Shown here: positions 24,380 through 31,114 of the stretch, in pieces
Numbering within the stretch: the stretch's first letter is position 1
Layout of the letters: each line of letters opens with the position of its first letter
DNA from: an uncultured Agathobaculum sp.
GTDB taxonomy: Bacteria; Bacillota; Clostridia; Oscillospirales; Butyricicoccaceae
Direction of reading: 5' to 3'
NCBI RefSeq assembly: GCF_944384735.1
Contig: NZ_CALWUN010000023.1
Location: 1 to 33,630, forward strand
DNA: 33,630 nt
The notes under the pieces: model-generated
What the model saw: only the letters and a program-made list of their open reading frames with translations
Databases searched by the model: none
What the model was told of the DNA's origin: nothing
Program-made: the position numbers and the translations under genes

Positions 24380-25152
24380 CTACCTGTGTCCCGCCGCATC
24401 GGCCAGCCCGCTGACGGTTTCCAGCAGCAGGTGGCGCACCCCCCCGCTTTCGCGGTCGGTCAGCGTCAGATAAGCCGTGAAGCCGTCCCGCAGGGGGATT
24501 TCGGTGCTGCCCACATAGGAATTATCCTGCTGCAGGATGGCCGCGCATGTCCAGGTCTCGCCCGCGCTCTGGATGGTGAACTTGGCGATATCGTTTGCCG
24601 AGCGCATGCCCCTGGGCCGCGCGGACAGCGACAGCGCCAGCGTCTCTGCATTGAGCCCCTGTGCGCCGTATTGCGGCTGATAGGCAATGTCGTAATCCTC
24701 CAAAGCGTCTGCTCGACGTTCTGCTGCGCCGCCTGCTGCTGCTCTACCTGCGCTTGCAGGGCGCGCAGCTGCCCCTCCAGCGACTGCACCCGCGCCATGG
24801 CGTAGAGATTGCCCAGCACACTCGCCCACATTAACACCGCAAGCATGATGATGAACCATTTTGTCTTTCGGGTCAAAACCGGTGCGTACGAGACTTTCAG
24901 CCCCTCCGCGGATAGTTTGACGCCTTCGGGCGGCTGCGCCTTATCCGGCAACGGCTCGTCCGGCCGGAGCAGCGTGTCGACCGGCACGCCGAACAGGCGG
25001 CCCAGTTCGACCGGATTGTCCATCGTCGGCATGGTCTGGTCGGCCTCCCACTTGCTGACCGCCTGCTGCGACAACCCGAGCTGCCCGCCCAGCGCCTCCT
25101 GACTCATGCCCTTTTCGCGCCGCAGCGCTGCGATCTTCTCCCCTGTCGTCAT
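24380..25152 (-). pseudogene. XRE-type regulator with membrane anchor, interrupted by a frameshift
   Basis: The reading frame from 25152 encodes an HTH_XRE domain (residues 1-62, SQEALGGQLGLSQQAVSKWEADQ), a linker, one transmembrane segment (about 99-120) and a coiled coil (QSLEGQLRALQAQVEQQQAAQQ). Near 24695-24712 the sensible sequence moves to another frame, which continues EDYDIAYQPQYGAQGLN...TLTDRESGGVRHLLLETVSGLADAAGHR to a stop at 24380. Without correction, translation in the first frame would run on as Arg/Pro/Ser-rich nonsense to 24466. Domain order XRE-TM-coiled coil-beta domain is common in clostridial membrane-bound regulators. Start at 25152 is preferred, with an AGGTGG site 6 bases upstream. 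It could be a real inactivation, a sequencing error, or recoding; a GGAGG overlaps the site. Confidence 0.75.
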
Positions 25153-25255
25153 AATCGACCACCTGCCTTTCTGTATCCCTACCATACCCGGAATCGCCGC
25201 ATTCCGCCACCAACCCGGCGTTTCCTTTTGTCAACCAACGGTTGCCCCGATGCGC

Positions 25256-25287
25256 AAAGCCCCGAAAGGGCAACCTTTCGGGGCTTT
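25256..25287 (-). terminator. Terminator after the 62-residue protein gene
   Basis: Perfect 14-bp stem (25256-25269 with 25274-25287) with a 4-base loop, 19 bases after the stop of the small minus-strand gene. The T-run is only three bases on either side, so termination strength is uncertain. Confidence 0.7.
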
Positions 25288-25306
25288 GGTGGTTATGTAT
25301 GCGGCT

Positions 25307-25495
25307 TTATTCGATGCCTTCGTCCTCGCCCTCCGGGCGGTTGTTGTAGGCATATTCCTTGCACTTGGCCTTGGCTTCCTCCTCGGTCGCGTAGGGGCAG
25401 GCGCGCACACGGCCCTCCGTCTCGGAAAACGCCACGCAGATCTTATCGTCGCCCGTGGCAAACCGGCGCCGGAACAAGCACCAGAGTTTTTTCAT
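25307..25495 (-). CDS. Small Cys-containing hypothetical protein (62 aa)
   Basis: MKKLWCLFRRRFATGDDKICVAF... then ACPYATEEEAKAKCKEYAYNNRPEGEDEG. Basic N-terminus (RRR), four Cys (in LWCLF, KICVAF, RACPYA and AKCKEY) and an acidic tail; no membrane helix or signal peptide. I do not recognise the family. Start at 25495 (AAAGG site 9 bases upstream) is preferred to the ATG at 25504, which abuts that site. A near-consensus promoter lies upstream and a hairpin downstream, so this is a well-delimited, probably well-expressed single gene. The spaced Cys residues could bind metal, but this is a guess. Confidence 0.72.
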   Translation of the reverse strand: MKKLWCLFRRRFATGDDKICVAFSETEGRVRACPYATEEEAKAKCKEYAYNNRPEGEDEGIE

Positions 25496-25539
25496 CGGTA
25501 ACATCCTTTCCTGTCGATTGATAATATTCTAACAATAAT

Positions 25540-25568
25540 AGTATAACGAACCTGACCACAAATGTCAA
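25540..25568 (-). promoter_or_regulatory. Near-consensus sigma-A promoter of the 62-residue protein gene
   Basis: On the minus strand TTGACA (25563-25568), 17 bases, TATACT (25540-25545). The -35 is perfect and the -10 matches 5 of 6. Transcription would begin about 38 bases before the ATG. Confidence 0.85.
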
Positions 25569-25580
25569 TCAGGTTCGTTA
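25544..25580. promoter_or_regulatory. 12-bp dyad bracketing the -35 box
   Basis: TAACGAACCTGA (25544-25555) and its exact complement (25569-25580) are 13 bases apart; the -35 TTGACA lies in the gap and the left arm touches the -10. This is a typical repressor-operator position. Since the lysC stop is only 27 bases away, the same dyad could also fold as a hairpin in the lysC transcript, although no T-run follows on that strand. Confidence 0.65.
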
Positions 25581-25606
25581 TTTCTTTGTCAAATTGTGGT
25601 GCGTCC

Positions 25607-26815
25607 TTATTCGCCGAAAAATTCCTCGTGGATCGCCTTGACCGCCTTCTCGCTGTCCTCCTCGTTGATGAGCACCGAAATCTTGATTTCCGAGGTCGAG
25701 ATCATGCGGATGTTGATACCGGCCATCGCCAGCGCTTCGAACATCTTGGACGCCACGCCCGCCGAGGACGCCATGCCCGCGCCGACGATCGACACCTTGG
25801 CGACCTTCTTGTTGATCGAAACATCCTCGTACCCGATCATCTCGGCATTGTCGGCGAGGATCTGGCCGACGCGGTCGGCGTCATCCTCCCGGATGGTGAA
25901 CGAAATCGACTTCTTGTTGTCGCGGCCGACCGACTGCAGGATGATATCGATGTTGACATTGTGCTTGGCCATGAGCGAAAAGACCTTGAACGCCGTGCCC
26001 GGGGTATCCGCCACGTTGATGATGGCCACACGCGCGCAGTTATTGTCACGGGCGACGCCCGATACATTCATTTTTTCCATGTGAGAACCCTCCTTGACTT
26101 TGGTACCCGGGTTGCGGGTAAAGCTCGAAACGACCTCGAGGTCGACATTGTACTTCTTTGCCATCTCGACCGAACGGTTGTGCAGCACCTGCGCGCCGAG
26201 CGAGGCAAGCTCGAGCATTTCGTCATAGGTGATGGCCTCCAGCTTGCGCGCCGCAGGCACGATGCGCGGGTCGGCCGTGTATACGCCGTCCACGTCCGTA
26301 TAGATCTGGCACAGGTCGGCGCCCAGCGTCGCCGCGATGGCGACCGCCGTCGTATCCGAGCCGCCGCGGCCGAGCGTGGTCACATCGCCCAGCTTGTTGA
26401 TACCCTGAAAGCCCGCCACAATGCAGATGCGGCCGTTATCCAGCTCGGCCTGCAGGCGGTCGCCCACGATGCGCTTGATGCGCGCGTCCGAGTAATTGCT
26501 GTTGGTTTCCAGACCGATCTGCCAGCCGGTCAGCGACACGACCGAAAAGCCCAGCTTCTGGATCGCCATCGCCAGCAGCGACATCGAGATCATCTCGCCC
26601 GTGTTGAGCAGCACATCCATCTCGCGCTTGGACGGATGCTCGTTGATCTCGGCCGCCTTTTCGATCAGGTCATCGGTGGTATCGCCCTGCGCCGAGACGA
26701 CGACAACGACCTTGTTGCCCGCCTGCGCAGTCTTGGTCACAATATCCGCAACATTTTTCAGCCGTTCGGTGTTGGCAACCGAGGTGCCGCCGAACTTTTG
26801 CACAATAAGACTCAT
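25607..26815 (-). CDS. lysC: Aspartate kinase
   Basis: A 402-residue aspartokinase, first enzyme of the aspartate family (Lys, Thr, Met). Catalytic domain 1-245 has VQKFGGTSV (Lys and phosphate contacts), NTGEMISM, GFQGINKLGDVTTLGRGGSDTTA and YTDVDGVYTADPR. Two C-terminal ACT domains follow (about 265-402) with NVADTPGTAFKVFSLMAKHNVNIDII and VGAGMASSAGVASKMFEALAMAGINIRMIS, the usual feedback site. Length matches monofunctional class enzymes. It is the last gene of a minus-strand operon after homoserine kinase, with a 49-base gap. All active residues appear intact. Confidence 0.97.
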   Translation of the reverse strand: MSLIVQKFGGTSVANTERLKNVADIVTKTAQAGNKVVVVVSAQGDTTDDLIEKAAEINEHPSKREMDVLLNTGEMISMSLLAMAIQKLGFSVVSLTGWQIGLETNSNYSDARIKRIVGDRLQAELDNGRICIVAGFQGINKLGDVTTLGRGGSDTTAVAIAATLGADLCQIYTDVDGVYTADPRIVPAARKLEAITYDEMLELASLGAQVLHNRSVEMAKKYNVDLEVVSSFTRNPGTKVKEGSHMEKMNVSGVARDNNCARVAIINVADTPGTAFKVFSLMAKHNVNIDIILQSVGRDNKKSISFTIREDDADRVGQILADNAEMIGYEDVSINKKVAKVSIVGAGMASSAGVASKMFEALAMAGINIRMISTSEIKISVLINEEDSEKAVKAIHEEFFGE

Positions 26816-26864
26816 ACTGATTTCGTTTCCTCCTTATATCGCCTACCGCGGGTCGCGGTCTCGC

Positions 26865-27755
26865 TCACATGCGTTTGACGGTCGCGCCGACCTCGTCGCA
26901 GCGCAGCTGCACGGCCTTCCAGTGCGGATATTTTTCCGCGCAGACGGCCTGCGCGCGCGACAGGTAATCGCGGTCCCCCTTGTAGACCATCGCAACGATG
27001 GACGGGCCTGCGCCCGAAATGAACGCGCCCAGTGCGCCGAGCGCCTTGGCCTCGCGCACGATGTCCTCGCCGTTTTCGATCAGGCCGAAGCGGTACGGCT
27101 GGTGCAGGCAGTCGCCCGTCGCCACGTCGAGGTTTTCCAGCCGTCCGGTCGTCAGGCTGCCGGCCAGCAGCGCCGCGCGCGCCAGATTGTACACTGCGTC
27201 GCGGTGCGCGATGGTTTTGGGCAGCGCCGCGCGCGCCTTTTCGGTCGACAGCTTGAAATCCGGGATGAACACGACAAAGTCGATCGCGCCATGCACCGGC
27301 ACGCGCACATGGTGCACATGGCCGTTTTCGAGCAGCGCCACGCAGAATCCGCCCAGAATGGCGGGCGTCGAATTGTCCGGGTGGCCTTCGATCGTCGCGG
27401 CAAGGTCGATGACCGCCTGCCGGTCGAGCGGCTCGCCCAGCAGCGCGTTCGCGCCCATGATGCCCGCGACCGTGCAGGCCGAGGACGAACCAAGGCCGCG
27501 CGTCTGCGGGATGGCGCAGTCCTCGACGATCTTCAGGCCGGCAAGCGGCTTGCCGCACTCGTCATACACGCGCTTGGCACACTGGTAGATCAGGTTGCGC
27601 GCGTCCTTGGGCACATATTGCCCGTTTTTATCCGAAATATCAATGCGGTCGCTCTCCGCAAGGTCGATCACATTGTAAAGCTCGAGCGCAATGCCGATGC
27701 TGTCATAGCCCGAGCCCATATTGGCGCTCGTCGCCGGGACGGTAACACGAACCAT
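26865..27755 (-). CDS. thrB: Homoserine kinase
   Basis: A 296-residue GHMP-family kinase phosphorylating homoserine on the way to threonine. The N-terminus (VRVTVPATSANMGSGYDSIGIALELYN) is typical; motif 2 is GLGSSSACTVAGIMGAN, the ATP phosphate loop; the C-terminal FISGAGPSIVAM is motif 3. Usual length is about 290-310. It follows homoserine dehydrogenase by 18 bases and precedes lysC. Threonine synthase (thrC) is not in the window. Confidence 0.96.
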   Translation of the reverse strand: MVRVTVPATSANMGSGYDSIGIALELYNVIDLAESDRIDISDKNGQYVPKDARNLIYQCAKRVYDECGKPLAGLKIVEDCAIPQTRGLGSSSACTVAGIMGANALLGEPLDRQAVIDLAATIEGHPDNSTPAILGGFCVALLENGHVHHVRVPVHGAIDFVVFIPDFKLSTEKARAALPKTIAHRDAVYNLARAALLAGSLTTGRLENLDVATGDCLHQPYRFGLIENGEDIVREAKALGALGAFISGAGPSIVAMVYKGDRDYLSRAQAVCAEKYPHWKAVQLRCDEVGATVKRM

Positions 27756-27773
27756 TTTCCTGTCGCCCTCCCC

Positions 27774-28985
27774 TTACAGCATACGCATGGCGGCGCAGAC
27801 TTCGCCACAGGCGTTCAGCTTTGCGACCTTGTCCTGCATATCGGCAGTGGACAGGCGGCTGGTCTTGACGACCACCACGCCGTCGACCGGCTCGGTCAGG
27901 CTTTCGACCGGCAGCTGCGCCTCAAGGTCGCGCACCGCGCCCTTGAAGCGGACATACCACGCGCTTTGCAGCGTATCGAGCGGACGGAGCAGGTTTTTCG
28001 ACCCGTCGCCCCAGCCGATGCGGCGGCGACGCCCGGCGTGCTCGATGCAGTCGAGCATGTCAGCGACGACGGCAGAGGCTGTTGCTAGCTTGCCCGCGCC
28101 CTTGCCGTAAAACATGACGTCGCCCGTCGCGTTGCCGTCGACCATGATGGCGTTGAACACATCCTCGACCGCGGCCAGCGGGCTCTCCTTGTGGATGAGG
28201 TGCGGCGCGACATAGGCGTAGGCCGTGCCATCCTCGCAGCGCACGGTGCGGCCGAGCAGCTTGATGACGCAGCCCAGCTTGTCGGCGTTGGCCACGTCCT
28301 CGAGCGTGATCTTGGTGATGCCCTCGCACGGTACCTGGTCGGGATCAAACTTATCGCCAAAGGCGAGGTCGGCCAGGATGCAGATCTTGCGGCAGGCGTC
28401 ATGGCCTTCAATGTCGGCGGTCGGGTCCTTTTCGGCGTAGCCGTTTAGCTGCGCCTGCTTGAGCGCGTCGGCAAAGGTGACGCCGTTGTGGATCATCTGC
28501 GTCAGGATGTAGTTGGTCGTGCCGTTGAGGATGCCGCAGATCTCGTTGAACTCGTTTGCGGCAAGGCATTGCAGCATCGGGCGGATGATCGGGATGCCGC
28601 CGCCGACCGACGCCTCAAACATGTAGTTGACGCCCTTTTCCTCAGCAATCTTGAGCAGCTCCTCGCCGCGGGTGGCGACCAGCTCCTTGTTGGAGGTGCA
28701 CACGCTCTTGCCCGCCAGCAGGCAGCGGCGCGTAAACTCATACGCGGCGCCCACGCCGCCCATGACCTCGGCCACGACCGTGACCTCGGGGTCGTTCTCG
28801 ATCACAGAGAAATCCGAAACGAACTTATGCCCGTACGGCAGCGCGGAAAAGTCGCGCAGGTCGAGCACATACTTGACCTCGACCGGCTCGCCGACCACGC
28901 GCGCGATCTTTTCGGCGTTCATCTCGAACACCTCGTAAACGCCGGAGCCTACCGTGCCATGCCCCATGATTGCAGCTTTTATCAT
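27774..28985 (-). CDS. hom: Homoserine dehydrogenase with shortened ACT region
   Basis: A 403-residue NAD(P)H-dependent enzyme reducing aspartate semialdehyde to homoserine. The Rossmann motif is IMGHGTVGSGVYEV; CTSNKELVA and ILNGTTNYILTQM are the conserved central motifs, and GYAEKDPTADIEGHDACRKI contains the catalytic Asp/Lys region. Gram-positive enzymes usually reach about 430 residues with a C-terminal ACT domain. Here only the first strand (SAWYVRF, from residue 341) and the last beta-alpha-beta (VVVVKTSRL...NACGEVCAAMRML) remain; the effector-binding DxPGVL helix is absent. It lies 61 bases after a free ACT protein gene, in one operon. Confidence 0.95.
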   Translation of the reverse strand: MIKAAIMGHGTVGSGVYEVFEMNAEKIARVVGEPVEVKYVLDLRDFSALPYGHKFVSDFSVIENDPEVTVVAEVMGGVGAAYEFTRRCLLAGKSVCTSNKELVATRGEELLKIAEEKGVNYMFEASVGGGIPIIRPMLQCLAANEFNEICGILNGTTNYILTQMIHNGVTFADALKQAQLNGYAEKDPTADIEGHDACRKICILADLAFGDKFDPDQVPCEGITKITLEDVANADKLGCVIKLLGRTVRCEDGTAYAYVAPHLIHKESPLAAVEDVFNAIMVDGNATGDVMFYGKGAGKLATASAVVADMLDCIEHAGRRRRIGWGDGSKNLLRPLDTLQSAWYVRFKGAVRDLEAQLPVESLTEPVDGVVVVKTSRLSTADMQDKVAKLNACGEVCAAMRML

Positions 28986-29046
28986 AACCCAGTTTCCTTT
29001 CCTTCAATTCTGTTTTCGCGGCGCGCACACCGGTGCGGCGCAGCCC

Positions 29047-29487
29047 TCATTCGGATGCCAGGATTTCCACCTTGCTCACGCCCGCCATCTGTCCGGCGCG
29101 CTGCAGCAGGTCCTCCACCGAGTATTTCATCTCCCCGGTGCGGGCGGCGATCGTGACCGACGCCTGCCCGCGCATCGGGATCGACTGGTTGACCGTCAGC
29201 AGGTTTGCGCCCGAGCGGGCCAGCAGCCCCAGGATGCTCGACAGCACGCCCGGCTGGTCGTGCAGCATAAAATGGAAGGTTACGATCCGGTCGGTCGTGG
29301 CCTCAAAGAACGGCCGCACGCCGTCCTTATATTTATAGTACGCACTGCGCGACAGGCCGGCGATTTTGGCCGCCTCGCTTGCCGTCGCCGCGCGCCCTGA
29401 GGCGATCGCCTCATTTGCTTCGATCACACGCTGGAATACCTCGGGCAGCAGTGTGCGCTCGACCAGAAAGTATTTTGGTTTCACCAT
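29047..29487 (-). CDS. ACT-domain protein of the UPF0735/PheB type with N-terminal HTH-like segment
   Basis: A 146-residue protein. Residues about 1-65 contain a helix-turn-helix-like stretch (TASEAAKIAGLSRSAYYKYKDGV). Residues 70-146 form an ACT domain with the intact ligand loop LHDQPGVLSSILGLLARSGANLLTVNQS. Family members of this layout (B. subtilis PheB) often sit beside amino-acid genes; their function is not firmly known. Start at 29487 is chosen for MVKPKYFLVE and the GGGAGG site 11 bases upstream; the frame is open further but without a ribosome site. It is the first gene of the ACT-hom-thrB-lysC operon, which suggests an amino-acid-sensing regulator or an ACT partner. Confidence 0.88.
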   Translation of the reverse strand: MVKPKYFLVERTLLPEVFQRVIEANEAIASGRAATASEAAKIAGLSRSAYYKYKDGVRPFFEATTDRIVTFHFMLHDQPGVLSSILGLLARSGANLLTVNQSIPMRGQASVTIAARTGEMKYSVEDLLQRAGQMAGVSKVEILASE

Positions 29488-29505
29488 GCGCTGTTTGTCC
29501 TCCCT

Positions 29506-29525
29506 AAAAAGACATGTGTCTTTTT
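29506..29525. promoter_or_regulatory. 20-bp palindrome in the leader of the threonine operon
   Basis: AAAAAGACA (29506-29514) and its complement TGTCTTTTT (29517-29525) flank TG. It lies just downstream of the predicted start of transcription and upstream of the ribosome site of the ACT/HTH gene, a typical operator position; alternatively a small leader hairpin. Confidence 0.6.
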
Positions 29526-29536
29526 CGTGCTTTCCT

Positions 29537-29565
29537 ATCATACCATATGCGACCGGTAAGTGCAA
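29537..29565 (-). promoter_or_regulatory. Sigma-A promoter of the ACT-hom-thrB-lysC operon
   Basis: On the minus strand TTGCAC (29560-29565), 17 bases, TATGAT (29537-29542). Both hexamers match the consensus at 4 to 5 of 6 positions with optimal spacing, about 50 bases before the start codon. Confidence 0.8.
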
Positions 29566-29672
29566 GGGAATACCTGCTAAAATTCCCGAATTTCCGCGAA
29601 AGCTTTTGTCGAATCTGACAAAGCCCCCTGCCTTTTCTGGATAAATTGTGTATGGCTTTCCTGTGGATGTTA

Positions 29673-29681
29673 TGCTATACT
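29673..29681 (+). promoter_or_regulatory. Extended -10 promoter of the transporter gene
   Basis: TGCTATACT is an extended -10 box (TGn plus TATACT at 29676-29681), 38 bases before the transporter ATG. No clear -35 is seen, as is common with extended -10 promoters. Confidence 0.65.
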
Positions 29682-29718
29682 ATAATAACTTGTGAAAAGA
29701 AACCGGAGACTGAAAACA

Positions 29719-31044
29719 ATGCATCAAAAAAGTGTAAACGGAACCTTTACCTCCAAGGTCGGCTTCGTGCTTGCGGCAGTCGGCTCGGCGGTCGGCATGG
29801 GCAACATCTGGATGTTCCCCTACCGCACCGGGCAGTACGGCGGCGCGGCCTTCCTGATCCCCTACCTGCTGTTTATCGCGCTGTTCGGCTATGTCGGCCT
29901 GTCGGGCGAATTTGCCTTCGGCCGCCTGACCGGCACCGGCCCGATCGGCTCGTATGAATACGCGATGAAAACACGCGGCGGGCGCGGCGGCGCCGTGCTC
30001 GGCGCCATCCCGCTGTTCGGCTCGCTGGGCATCGCGATCGGCTATTCGATCATCGTCGGCTGGGTGCTGCGCTGCGTGTTCGGCGCGCTGACCGGCTCGC
30101 TGATCTCGACCGAACCCGAGACCTACTTTGCCGAGATGAGCGCGACCCACCTGTCGAGCGTGCCGTGGCATGCGCTCGTGGTGGCGGCCACGGTCGCTAT
30201 CCTGATTTTCGGCGTATCGGGCGGCATTGAAAAGATCAACAAGGTGATGATGCCCGCCTTTTTCATCCTGTTCCTGATCATCGCGGTGCGCGTGCTGTTT
30301 TTACCCGGCGCGCTTGAGGGCTACCAGTACCTGCTTGTCCCCCAGTGGGAGTACCTGCTCAACCCGCGCACCTGGATCATGGCGATGGGGCAGGCGTTCT
30401 TCTCGCTGTCGGTCACCGGCTCGGGCATGATCATTTACGGCTCCTACCTGTCCAAAAAGGAGGATGTCGTGCATTCCTCCTGCATGACCGCCGTGCTCGA
30501 CACCTGCGCGGCCATGCTCGCGGGCTTTGCAGTCATCCCGTCGGTGTTCGCCTTCGGCCTTGACCCGGCCTCCGGCCCCAAGCTGCTGTTCATCACGCTG
30601 CCGCGTGTGTTCCAGCAGATGCCGTTCGGCCGTCTGTTCGCGCTGCTGTTCTTCATTTCCGTACTGTTTGCCGGCATCACCTCACTGGCCAACATGCTGG
30701 AAGCGGTGTCCGAGGCCGCACAGACGCGCCTTAAGCTGAGCCGCAAAACCGCCGTGCTGCTCGCGGGCGCGGCAACGCTGGCCGTCGGCCTGCTGATCGA
30801 GCAGGAGGCGCTGATGGGCCGCTGGATGGACATCATCACGATCTACGTCGTGCCGATCGGCGCCATCCTCGGCGCGGTGATGATTTACTGGGTGCTGGGC
30901 GTCAAGACCATCAAAAAGGAGCTAATGGAAGGGCGCGACAAACCGCTCAGCCCGGCATATGATTTTCTGGCGAAATATGTGTATGTGTTCCTTGCGCTGG
31001 TCGTGGTGATCTGCAGCTTTGTCATCCCGGGCGGCATCGGATAA
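29719..31044 (+). CDS. Sodium-coupled transporter of the NSS family
   Basis: A 441-residue membrane protein with about 11 hydrophobic segments, the short prokaryotic NSS type. TM1 reads GFVLAAVGSAVGMGNIWMFPY, giving the unwound Na+/substrate site; GGAAFLIPYLLFIALFGYVGLSGEFAFGR is TM2; GMIIYGSYL and SLANMLEAVSEAA belong to TM6-8 regions. Family members co-transport amino acids or related amines with Na+. The residue usually Arg in the WRFPY motif, an extracellular gate, is Met here. Start at 29719 is chosen for its GGAG site 10 bases upstream. It is monocistronic, divergent from the aspartate-family operon, so an amino-acid substrate is likely but not defined. Confidence 0.92.
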   Translation: MHQKSVNGTFTSKVGFVLAAVGSAVGMGNIWMFPYRTGQYGGAAFLIPYLLFIALFGYVGLSGEFAFGRLTGTGPIGSYEYAMKTRGGRGGAVLGAIPLFGSLGIAIGYSIIVGWVLRCVFGALTGSLISTEPETYFAEMSATHLSSVPWHALVVAATVAILIFGVSGGIEKINKVMMPAFFILFLIIAVRVLFLPGALEGYQYLLVPQWEYLLNPRTWIMAMGQAFFSLSVTGSGMIIYGSYLSKKEDVVHSSCMTAVLDTCAAMLAGFAVIPSVFAFGLDPASGPKLLFITLPRVFQQMPFGRLFALLFFISVLFAGITSLANMLEAVSEAAQTRLKLSRKTAVLLAGAATLAVGLLIEQEALMGRWMDIITIYVVPIGAILGAVMIYWVLGVKTIKKELMEGRDKPLSPAYDFLAKYVYVFLALVVVICSFVIPGGIG

Positions 31045-31056
31045 GCTAACAGGAGA

Positions 31057-31085
31057 AAAGGGAGCGGTCCTGCCGCTCCCTTTTT
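31057..31085. terminator. Bidirectional terminator between transporter and deacetylase-like gene
   Basis: AAAGGGAGCGG (31057-31067) pairs with CCGCTCCCTTT (31073-31083), loop of 5, T-run on the plus strand and TTTT on the minus strand. Serves both convergent genes. Confidence 0.92.
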
Positions 31086-31114
31086 GTGTTCGCTGCTATC
31101 GCTGACCACTGCCC

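Noticed and set aside
25228..25250. TTGACA with a CAACC/GGTTG dyad as promoter of the XRE gene
   Set aside because: No -10 hexamer at a usable distance; a similar CAACCAACGGTTG occurs inside the SLH coding region near 18818, so the match is probably chance.
29488..29718. T-box or riboswitch upstream of the transporter or threonine operon
   Set aside because: No T-box sequence, anti-terminator hairpins or lysine/threonine leader peptide; leaders are only about 40-50 bases from the predicted promoters.
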